A DNA stretch of 22,489 nucleotides from a virus. Below the pieces are notes generated by a model. It was not told the DNA's origin. It ran no database searches and saw only the letters and a list, made by a program, of their open reading frames with translations. The translations under genes were made by a program, and so were the position numbers. The stretch covers positions 1 to 22,489 of the IMG/VR virus record IMGVR_UViG_3300034190_002138. One strand, given 5' to 3'. Below, in pieces: positions 16,569-21,291 of this stretch (position 1 is the first letter of the stretch; every line of letters starts with the position of its first letter).

Positions 16569-16945
16569 TACCTTCTCCTATTAAATCTACTCATGGCTCT
16601 TCTATTAGCTTGTCTCATTCTGTTCATTGGATTTACTCTTGACGGAGGTGTTCTTCTTGTTGAGGGTCTTCCTGTTCTCCTTGACATTCTTGAACGAAAA
16701 GAAGGCACATTAGGTGATGACATAGGTCTTTGTGTCATTCTTCTTCTAGTAGGTCTTCTTGTAGGTGAAGATATTCGTCTAGCTTGCATTGAACCTAATC
16801 TATTTGCTTGACTTGAAGTAGGTCTACCTCTACCCATACTTCTTCTTTGAGCTAAACTTGATCTACCTGATGTAGCACGTGTAGGTCTTCTTCTCATAGG
16901 TGTTCTTCTTCCTATTGATCTTCTTGGGGGTGCTCTTCTAATCAT
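16568..16945 (-). CDS. Arg-rich, acid-free protamine-like protein
   Basis: A 125-residue protein with 40 Arg and, by my count, no Asp, Glu, Lys, Cys, Trp or Tyr. It is built of short RR(x)P and RRR clusters spaced by Ser, Pro, Thr and Met (for example RRTPMRRRPTRATSGRSS). Such composition predicts a disordered nucleic-acid-binding chain. The start ATG overlaps the preceding gene (ATGA) and AAGGA lies close upstream. DNA condensation in the capsid or binding host nucleic acids or membranes is inference. The strictly in-frame ORF, good ribosome binding site and operon fit support it being real despite its odd composition. Confidence 0.75.
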   Translation of the reverse strand: MIRRAPPRRSIGRRTPMRRRPTRATSGRSSLAQRRSMGRGRPTSSQANRLGSMQARRISSPTRRPTRRRMTQRPMSSPNVPSFRSRMSRRTGRPSTRRTPPSRVNPMNRMRQANRRAMSRFNRRR

Positions 16946-17271
16946 CTCATATCCTTCTTCATTGCTATCTTATTGCCCATTGGTTTACCTGCCATATAAG
17001 CTGTTGCTCCCATGTATGCAGCTACAATACCTGTTTGTGCAATGTAAAACAAACCAAGTAAATCTGCAAGAGCATTAACTCGTGTATCTGACATTATAGG
17101 AGTAAATAAAAATACTGTAAAAATAATCATCATAGCCATAGCTACCCATGCCATCTTTTTTTGTGACTCAGCTTTTTCTTCTCGTAGCTCTATTTCAAGC
17201 ATACGTTCTTTCATTGCTATTTCTTCTGCTGTGATTTCACCGTCACCGTCTATATCAAAATCTACTACCAA
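16942..17271 (-). CDS. EF-hand protein with two membrane segments
   Basis: A 109-residue protein. Residues 6-17 form a canonical EF-hand calcium loop, DIDGDGEITAEE (Asp6, Asp8, Asp10, Gly11, Ile13, Glu17). A charged helix (MLEIELREEKAESQKK) follows, then two membrane segments (about 39-62 and 69-95) and a basic tail. Translation must begin at TTG (17271), since a stop codon lies directly upstream in frame; AGGAGA 6 bases before this TTG supports it. Two membrane spans and closeness to the endolysin make it a holin candidate, possibly calcium-responsive, though I recall similar proteins as uncharacterised in marine phages. Confidence 0.75.
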   Translation of the reverse strand: MVVDFDIDGDGEITAEEIAMKERMLEIELREEKAESQKKMAWVAMAMMIIFTVFLFTPIMSDTRVNALADLLGLFYIAQTGIVAAYMGATAYMAGKPMGNKIAMKKDMR

Positions 17272-17529
17272 TCATGTTCTCCTGTAACGTCTGGAAGTTT
17301 TAGCTGCCCCTTTAGGTTGTTTAGAAAACTGTTTACCTGCAGCCGTATCTTTTCTTTTCTTAGCAGTGCTTGCTGCGTACTGCGAACTAGACATAGCTTT
17401 GATTGCTGCTTCGGGCAAGTATCGTTCACCAGTTGCTTTTGGTCCTTGCGTAGAAGGTTTACCACTTTTAGTTCTCCATTTTTGCCTTGTCCATTTATCA
17501 AGACTTTTTTGTGATTTTGCTTTAGCCAT
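17272..17529 (-). CDS. Small basic conserved protein
   Basis: An 85-residue Lys/Arg-rich protein with KSLDKWTRQKWRTKSGKPS, TGERYLPEAAIKAM and a C-terminal KQFSKQPKGAAKTSRRYR. The tryptophan-bearing basic N-terminus and QPK-x-x-A-x-K end are a pattern I recall from short proteins of marine phages and some large DNA viruses. No enzyme motif is visible. It overlaps the preceding gene stop by 8 bases and is followed at once by the EF-hand gene. A longer overlapping frame (17265-17597) is a shadow. Function unknown; nucleic-acid binding is a guess from charge. Confidence 0.72.
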   Translation of the reverse strand: MAKAKSQKSLDKWTRQKWRTKSGKPSTQGPKATGERYLPEAAIKAMSSSQYAASTAKKRKDTAAGKQFSKQPKGAAKTSRRYRRT

Positions 17530-17983
17530 TTATTAACCATGCTATAAATATAATCGCACCTACACCTGAAACTAATAATAAACCTGTAACTGTCCACGTA
17601 ATTATTGCTTCTTGCATTTCTGCTTTACGATATTCTTGTTCTTTTTTCTTTTTACGTATTCTACCTTCAGTAGCCACAAGCTCATCCCATGCGGATGGAC
17701 CCATACTAAAACTAATCCAGTCTTTTAGCTCTTTTCTCATAGCCTCTGCTTTTTTCTTAGCTGTAAATATTTCTAAAGCTTCTGCTTCAACAGATTGTCC
17801 ATTAAGAGCTTTCCACCAAGGAGGGTTTTTATTTTTTTGCTCTGCATAGGACAAATCGCTCATAGCACCTGCCCATTGAGTTAGCTGACTTGACATATCT
17901 TGCAGGTCTTTACCTACCTGAAATCCCTTCTTGAGGGCATTAAATGCTACAGTAGCCCCACCAATAATTGTAACTGGGTCCAT
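17522..17983 (-). CDS. Conserved tail-anchored membrane protein
   Basis: A 153-residue protein starting MDPVTIIGGATVAFNALKKG. An amphipathic N-terminal region is followed by charged helices (KKKAEAMRKELKDWISFSMG; ATEGRIRKKKKEQEYRKAEM), and a single C-terminal membrane segment at about 127-151 ending just before the stop. The pattern matches, from memory, a recurrent unknown protein in marine phage genomes. The C-terminal anchor with a long cytoplasmic part suggests an inner-membrane protein active late in infection. An AGAGG motif 5 bases before the ATG is the ribosome binding site. Confidence 0.75.
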   Translation of the reverse strand: MDPVTIIGGATVAFNALKKGFQVGKDLQDMSSQLTQWAGAMSDLSYAEQKNKNPPWWKALNGQSVEAEALEIFTAKKKAEAMRKELKDWISFSMGPSAWDELVATEGRIRKKKKEQEYRKAEMQEAIITWTVTGLLLVSGVGAIIFIAWLING

Positions 17984-17991
17984 GTTAGCCT

Positions 17992-18228
17992 CTAATTTCT
18001 ATAGCCACCACCTTTGGCTTTGTATTGTTTTGCAAGCATTTGAGCTTTACGTGCAGACCATTGACCTGCACCACCACCCTTAGTTCCTGCTTTTATCTTA
18101 TTAAAAAGATTTTTACGCATAGTAGGTTTAGTATAGTTACCTGCTTTATTAACTGTACTTTTACCACCTTTAGACATTTTTAGTGGTTTAGCTTTATGCT
18201 TAGTAGCGGTTTGCTTCTTTATAGCCAT
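17992..18228 (-). CDS. Small basic conserved protein (GQWSARKAQ motif)
   Basis: A 78-residue, very Lys-rich protein. An N-terminal basic stretch is followed by GGKSTVNKAGNYTKPTMRK, an IKAGTKGGGAGQWSARKAQ motif and a Gly-rich end (AKGGGYRN). The GQWSARKAQ core is a pattern I recall from phages and large eukaryotic DNA viruses, where it has no known function. Its start overlaps the 3' end of the DUF1127 gene by 29 bases, so the two are probably co-translated. Likely a nucleic-acid-associated or virion protein, by charge only. Confidence 0.75.
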   Translation of the reverse strand: MAIKKQTATKHKAKPLKMSKGGKSTVNKAGNYTKPTMRKNLFNKIKAGTKGGGAGQWSARKAQMLAKQYKAKGGGYRN

Positions 18229-18376
18229 ATCTTAAAACTCTTTCTATGTCATAGCGACCTATGCCTATATCTTTTAATTCCGCATCAGTCATGCTATATA
18301 ATTGCTCACGTGCAATTCTTTTTTTTGCAGATTCAATTCTAGCTTCTACTAATCTATTAAATAATTTTTTTAACAT
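18200..18376 (-). CDS. DUF1127 small protein
   Basis: A 58-residue protein, MLKKLFNRLVEARIES onward, with the DUF1127 (YjiS-like, PF06568) core: SMTDAELKDIGIGRYDIERV at about residues 28-47, then an Arg/Tyr-rich end. The pattern L/M-(S/T)D-x-EL-x-DIG-(I/L)-x-R-x-DI is diagnostic. DUF1127 proteins abound in alphaproteobacteria and gammaproteobacteria, and some bind RNA and affect its turnover or phosphate metabolism. AGGAG sits 7 bases before the ATG. It is the first gene after a sigma70-like promoter, and its ribosome binding site lies in a predicted hairpin. It overlaps the next gene by 29 bases. A host-derived RNA-level regulator is a reasonable inference. Confidence 0.85.
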   Translation of the reverse strand: MLKKLFNRLVEARIESAKKRIAREQLYSMTDAELKDIGIGRYDIERVLRYGYKEANRY

Positions 18377-18379
18377 AAT

Positions 18380-18420
18380 CTATCTCCTGTGTTAACGGTA
18401 ACTTTAGCTACCAGAGATAG
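18380..18420 (-). promoter_or_regulatory. Hairpin sequestering the DUF1127 ribosome binding site
   Basis: On the minus strand CTATCTC (18420-18414) pairs perfectly with GAGATAG (18386-18380), which contains most of the AGGAGA ribosome binding site. The 27-base interior can form a smaller GGTA/TACC hairpin. The stem starts within about 10 bases of the predicted transcript start. It may shut off translation until opened, or simply stabilise the 5' end. Confidence 0.55.
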
Positions 18421-18434
18421 TTATATCATATATA

Positions 18435-18463
18435 GTTATAACATACCACAGACAAAAATGCAA
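18435..18463 (-). promoter_or_regulatory. Sigma70-like promoter upstream of DUF1127
   Basis: On the minus strand a -35 box TTGCAT (18463-18458) is followed after 17 bases by -10 TATAAC (18440-18435). The -10 region TATGTTATAACTATAT is identical to that of the capsid promoter. A 9-base direct repeat (ATAGTTATA on the plus strand) at 18417-18425 and 18432-18440 overlaps the -10 and start site and could bind a regulator. It lies in one of the two largest gaps of the window. Confidence 0.7.
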
Positions 18464-18468
18464 CCCTG

Positions 18469-18747
18469 TTATGCTTTTCTTGTAACCTTCTTAACTATTT
18501 TAGTTGTCCATGCTTCGTTTTCAGGTGTATTAGGATCGTCTTTTATGTAATGACCTTTTTTATTACGTGCACGTACTTTTTTTACTGTTCCTAGAATATT
18601 TTGTATTGCTTCAACTTTAGTAATATGATTTCCTTCAGCATCTGTAGTAAGCACCATTTCTTTTGTACTCATATCCATAACAGAATTACCCTTATCAAAA
18701 ACCATATAACCTAGTTTTGTAATTTCATTTATTTGTTCAGGTGTCAT
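18469..18747 (-). CDS. Small conserved unknown protein
   Basis: A 92-residue protein beginning MTPEQINEITKLGYMVF. A beta-rich first half with DMSTKEMVLTTDAEGNHI leads to a basic second half (VKKVRARNKKGHYIKDDPNT, PENEAWTTKIVKKVTRKA). The GHYIKDDPNTPENEAW stretch resembles tails of small proteins I recall from cyanophage genomes. Function unknown. Its ATG overlaps the preceding stop (ATGA). It is the last gene before the 18.4-kb promoter. Confidence 0.68.
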   Translation of the reverse strand: MTPEQINEITKLGYMVFDKGNSVMDMSTKEMVLTTDAEGNHITKVEAIQNILGTVKKVRARNKKGHYIKDDPNTPENEAWTTKIVKKVTRKA

Positions 18748-19058
18748 TTCTTTTCTTTTTCTTTATTTTTATTTATTTGTTTTACATAATCTTGTAATAA
18801 ACTAGATGCTTTTTTAAAGTCTTCAGTATTAGTTTCTTTATGATGTTTAATCCACATAGCTGCAATTTTATTAGCTTTTGCAGTTGATCTACTAGTTTTC
18901 TTTAGACCACTACCAGGTTTCTTCTTTGGCTTAGTAGTGCTAACGCCACCAGTGCTCATTTTTTTAGGTGTACCACCTTTTTTCATATAGCCCATTTTAT
19001 TTCTAACGGCTTTTGGTAATTTAGGTAAACCTTTATTTCCTTTTGGTATTGCTTTCAT
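18744..19058 (-). CDS. Small basic unknown protein
   Basis: A 104-residue Lys-rich protein starting MKAIPKGNKGLPKLPKAVRN. I chose the ATG at 19058 over an in-frame start at 19112 because the upstream 54 bases encode the end of the 31-residue microprotein in another frame, and AAGG precedes 19058. The first half is basic and Gly/Pro-rich (KKGGTPKKMSTGG), and the second half is helical (IAAMWIKHHKETNTEDFKKA, then LQDYVKQINKNKEKEKK). Function unknown. Confidence 0.68.
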   Translation of the reverse strand: MKAIPKGNKGLPKLPKAVRNKMGYMKKGGTPKKMSTGGVSTTKPKKKPGSGLKKTSRSTAKANKIAAMWIKHHKETNTEDFKKASSLLQDYVKQINKNKEKEKK

Positions 19059-19062
19059 TTTA

Positions 19063-19158
19063 TTACGCCTTACAATTACAATCTGGTCCACAATGCTTAT
19101 TAAGAATTGCACAACCTATTCTTTTAAAATATCTCCATAACCATTTTAATATTTTCAT
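19063..19158 (-). CDS. 31-residue Cys-rich microprotein
   Basis: Encodes MKILKWLWRYFKRIGCAILN followed by KHCGPDCNCKA. AGGAG lies 7 bases before the ATG, the start overlaps the preceding stop (ATGA), and the next gene begins 4 bases after its stop, so it sits exactly in an operon slot. The N-terminal half is a basic amphipathic aromatic helix that could touch membranes. The C-terminal half has four Cys (C16, C23, C27, C29) in a C-x6-C-x3-C-x-C pattern that could bind a metal or form disulfides. No family recognised. The strong ribosome binding site argues that it is translated. Confidence 0.7.
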   Translation of the reverse strand: MKILKWLWRYFKRIGCAILNKHCGPDCNCKA

Positions 19159-19349
19159 AATGAAACTCCTATTTTGATTTTTTGACATTGTGGTACTGCT
19201 AGGTATCCCTGTTGTTGGAAATACCTAGCCACTACCATTGCTTCTTGAGCACATGCTTCCTCTGTAATAAATGTTGCTTCTGTCTTTGCCATAACTTCAC
19301 AAGACAATGCTGCAGGTGTACTACAGAGGAGCATAAATGCTATCCACAT
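19155..19349 (-). CDS. Small exported Cys-containing protein
   Basis: A 64-residue protein. MWIAFMLLCSTPAALS looks like a short signal peptide, with Cys17 directly after it in a poor lipobox (ALSC), so either a lipoprotein or a periplasmic protein. Mature-region Cys17, Cys33 and Cys55 could form disulfides. EEACAQEAMVVARYFQQQGY is a helix, and AVPQCQKI is near the end. It starts by TAATG overlap with the beta-barrel-like gene, so the two exported proteins are probably made together. Function unknown; a partner of the barrel or a surface-modifying protein is inference. Confidence 0.68.
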   Translation of the reverse strand: MWIAFMLLCSTPAALSCEVMAKTEATFITEEACAQEAMVVARYFQQQGYLAVPQCQKIKIGVSL

Positions 19350-19741
19350 TAGAAGCTAACCGTAGCCCCTACCGTTACGTCACCGAACTCTAAGTCTGAG
19401 TCTGTTGATACTTCAGTATATAAACTAATGTTTGTGCTAGGCACAGTATAGTCTGCTGTAAAATCTAGCCCTTGAAAAATGTCTCCTTCGTCAAGAGTTA
19501 ACATATCAATGTCTGTGGCTACACTTAATCCAATACCTAATACAGTTATTCCTGCAGAGGGTGTAAGTTCCCATACCCAGTCTTCTACACCAGTAGTATA
19601 GTTCAAGTCAGTCTCTGCACCAATAGACAATGTTTGCCCTGCTACAGAAAAGTCTTTTGCATACGTGGTTGTAGCTGCCATTATGGTAGCCAAGCCAACC
19701 CATGCCGCAACAACGGCAAGTTCTACTTTAGTCATTTTCAT
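19349..19741 (-). CDS. Small outer-membrane beta-barrel-like protein
   Basis: A 130-residue protein with an N-terminal signal peptide (KVELAVVAAWVGLATIMA, predicted cut after TTTYA at about residue 28). The mature part of about 102 residues alternates polar and hydrophobic residues in strand-like runs (TLSIGAETDLNY; ISLYTEVSTDSDLEF). It ends VTVGATVSF, with the C-terminal Phe and alternating pattern of the outer-membrane assembly signal. Six to eight strands would fit. A phage-encoded outer-membrane protein could block receptors for competing phages or alter permeability; this is inference. AAGGA is close upstream; the ATG at 19735 is an alternative start with better spacing. Confidence 0.7.
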   Translation of the reverse strand: MKMTKVELAVVAAWVGLATIMAATTTYAKDFSVAGQTLSIGAETDLNYTTGVEDWVWELTPSAGITVLGIGLSVATDIDMLTLDEGDIFQGLDFTADYTVPSTNISLYTEVSTDSDLEFGDVTVGATVSF

Positions 19742-19747
19742 AAGTCC

Positions 19748-19960
19748 TTATTTCTTTTTCTTAGTCATGCCGCCACGCATCATTTTCTTTTTAGCCATTC
19801 CACCACCACGCATCATAGGTTTCTTTGTCATACCACCACCACGCATCATTGGTTTCTTCTTCTTAGTCATGCCGCCTTTAGCGTAACCTTTTTTCTTCAT
19901 ACTCATTTTACCACCACGAGCCATTCCTTTTTTCTTCATTTTATTTCCATGCATTGCCAT
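19748..19960 (-). CDS. Repetitive Lys/Met/Gly-rich basic protein
   Basis: A 70-residue protein with no acidic residue. It is composed of KKK runs and repeats of the type (M)MRGGGM(T/A)KK, three copies in the C-terminal half. At the DNA level the repeats share 17-19 base segments near 19800 and 19833. AAGGA lies 9 bases before the ATG and the preceding stop is 3 bases away, so it fits the operon. Similar Lys/Gly/Met-rich proteins occur in marine phages, to my recollection. Predicted disordered; nucleic-acid binding likely from charge. The plus-strand frames opposite it are shadows. Confidence 0.68.
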   Translation of the reverse strand: MAMHGNKMKKKGMARGGKMSMKKKGYAKGGMTKKKKPMMRGGGMTKKPMMRGGGMAKKKMMRGGMTKKKK

Positions 19961-19962
19961 AG

Positions 19963-20637
19963 TTATTTTTCCTTATATAAATTGTTAAAGACACGTTCCG
20001 TATCCCAAATGTATTCAACATCTTCTTTAGAATTAAAGATATTCTGATTAGGTTTAAAATCTGGTGCACCTTCGCCAGTCTCAAACCAAGCAGGGTGAGT
20101 TACTCTCACTCTATTATTGGGTAACGCAACCATGTTACCTGTGTATTCTCCTGCATCTAACAACTCTAAAACATGTGACTGCTTGTGTTGAGCAGGATCA
20201 TCTGCTACTTCGTTATCAGTGTAGTCTACTGTAAAGTAGTACTTTGCAGGGTAAAACTCACCATCTATTTTTGCTATCCAAGGAGCAGGTGTAGCTCTTT
20301 CTAATTTATATACTGAATGTGTATGTGACATACAATCCCAAGGCTGTGCTATATAGGGTGGTAATTCTTTAGGCCATTCTTCATATGGCGTATCAGCTAC
20401 AAGCGCAGTCAGAGGCATCCTAGCCCACATTGCACCACCATGCACATTCTCTGAGTCATCAAAGTCTGACTCACATCCAGTAAATAAAACTTGAAAGCTT
20501 AACGTTCTGTTTGGCATAGTAGTTACACCTATAACCATACAATGTAAAAACTCTCCGTGATATTCCTCTAGGTTTTTTGTGTATTCTCTACGTACCCATG
20601 CTTTGAAGTACGGTATGCTACTTTGTAGATATGGCAT
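19963..20637 (-). CDS. Conserved unknown protein (MPYLQSSIPYFKAW)
   Basis: A 224-residue protein by the start at 20637, MPYLQSSIPYFKAWVRRE. A longer in-frame start at 20685 exists, but its 16 extra residues lie inside the broken gene copy described next, read in another frame, so I prefer 20637. The protein is rich in aromatic and acidic residues with mixed alpha/beta patterns (FDDSENVHGGAMWARMPL; PPYIAQPWDCMSHTHSVY; KYYFTVDYTDNEVADDP). No catalytic motif or signal peptide is seen. AAAGGAAA is 10-12 bases upstream. I recall similar proteins in marine phages without a known function. Confidence 0.72.
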   Translation of the reverse strand: MPYLQSSIPYFKAWVRREYTKNLEEYHGEFLHCMVIGVTTMPNRTLSFQVLFTGCESDFDDSENVHGGAMWARMPLTALVADTPYEEWPKELPPYIAQPWDCMSHTHSVYKLERATPAPWIAKIDGEFYPAKYYFTVDYTDNEVADDPAQHKQSHVLELLDAGEYTGNMVALPNNRVRVTHPAWFETGEGAPDFKPNQNIFNSKEDVEYIWDTERVFNNLYKEK

Positions 20638-20644
20638 CTTTTTT

Positions 20645-20772
20645 ATATTTCCTTTGCAAGTTTGCTTTAGCTTATTTAAAGACATTTGTTATTGTTGTCT
20701 TATCCATCACTTTAGCATGTTATTCATTAACTGTCAAGATTTGAATATTCTTTGCGTAAGGTTTTATTGCCA
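20645..20772 (-). pseudogene. Decayed 3' copy of the basic gene at 15799-16101
   Basis: The stretch 20663-20762 aligns without gaps to 15841-15940; my hand count gives about 76 matches in 100. On the minus strand it reads I-KPYAKNIQILTVNE-stop-HAKVMDKT-x-I-x-N-x-FK-stop-AKANLQRK against NKPYARKIQILTVAEQRAKVMGKT and ANLFKRAKAELKKK in the intact gene. Two in-frame stops break it, and its 5' half has been replaced by the end of the 20764-21291 gene. It therefore looks like a remnant of an ancient duplication. A 17-codon ORF (MAIKPYAKNIQILTVNE) remains. Confidence 0.78.
20709..20737 (-). promoter_or_regulatory. Possible promoter inside the broken gene copy
   Basis: On the minus strand a perfect -35 TTGACA (20737-20732) is followed after 17 bases by TAAAGT (20714-20709), a 4-of-6 match to the -10 consensus. 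The intact gene reads TTAACA at the matching place, so a single change would have created the -35. It would drive the 19963-20637 gene. The weak -10 keeps confidence low. Confidence 0.35.
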
Positions 20773-21291
20773 TCGTTGATTTCTTCTTTGTCTTCTTTCT
20801 AGTACAAGAGCTTCATATTCTTCTTTGGGATACACGTTGTAGTATCCAAGTTTTTCAAGCTTTAGACTTGCATCGTCTACTTGAGATAAAGACTGGATAA
20901 ACATCATAGCATATTCTTCTTCAATGTTAGATGTCCAGTCATGGTCATACAAAAAATCTAAGTCAGCATCCTCTGCTCCGTACTCTGGATGAAATCCCAT
21001 TATATGTAAATCATTATACGAGTACGTATCATTAAGAAACTCTATAAATTCTGTAAATTGATATGGGGTAGGAAATTTGTAAGATGCAACTACAACTAAT
21101 TCATATTTATTTGTATTGAACACATTAGCTTGTAGTATAGTTTCAATACCAATGTGTTCTGTTTCTACTACACTTACTTTGTTTTGTTTCCATGCTTCCT
21201 GTGCATAAGGACATGCAGGTAGTCCATTTAATGCAGGGTTAGCTACCTCAAGCACTTGTTGTGACCAACTACGTATATCGTCCTTTATCAA
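20764..21291 (-). CDS. Conserved unknown protein with GLPACPYA motif
   Basis: A 175-residue acidic protein. Near the N-terminus NPALNGLPACPYAQEAW recalls the NPxxxGLxxCPFA signature of DUF1415-type proteins, though the rest does not clearly match. The middle has alternating strands and helices (KYELVVVASYKFPTPYQFTE; YNDLHIMGFHPEYG) and the C-terminus ends in a basic RRQRRNQRWQ. The start is a TTG at 21291 overlapping the preceding stop (TTGA); no in-frame ATG lies near. It may be an enzyme, because conserved Cys-Pro motifs are often catalytic, but the role is unknown. Confidence 0.7.
   Translation of the reverse strand: MIKDDIRSWSQQVLEVANPALNGLPACPYAQEAWKQNKVSVVETEHIGIETILQANVFNTNKYELVVVASYKFPTPYQFTEFIEFLNDTYSYNDLHIMGFHPEYGAEDADLDFLYDHDWTSNIEEEYAMMFIQSLSQVDDASLKLEKLGYYNVYPKEEYEALVLERRQRRNQRWQ

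Noticed and set aside
17265-17597. Minus-strand ORF of 110 codons overlapping 17272-17529
   Set aside because: It covers a better-supported 85-residue basic protein and the membrane segment end of the 17522-17983 gene. It lacks a sensible start context and has a shadow-like composition.
19800-19860. Short repeats as a possible CRISPR array
   Set aside because: The units are in-frame coding repeats without unique spacers of regular length.
19634-20047. Plus-strand His/Phe-rich ORF
   Set aside because: Mirror image of the Lys/Met/Gly repeat gene (codons for Lys and Met read as Phe and His on the other strand).
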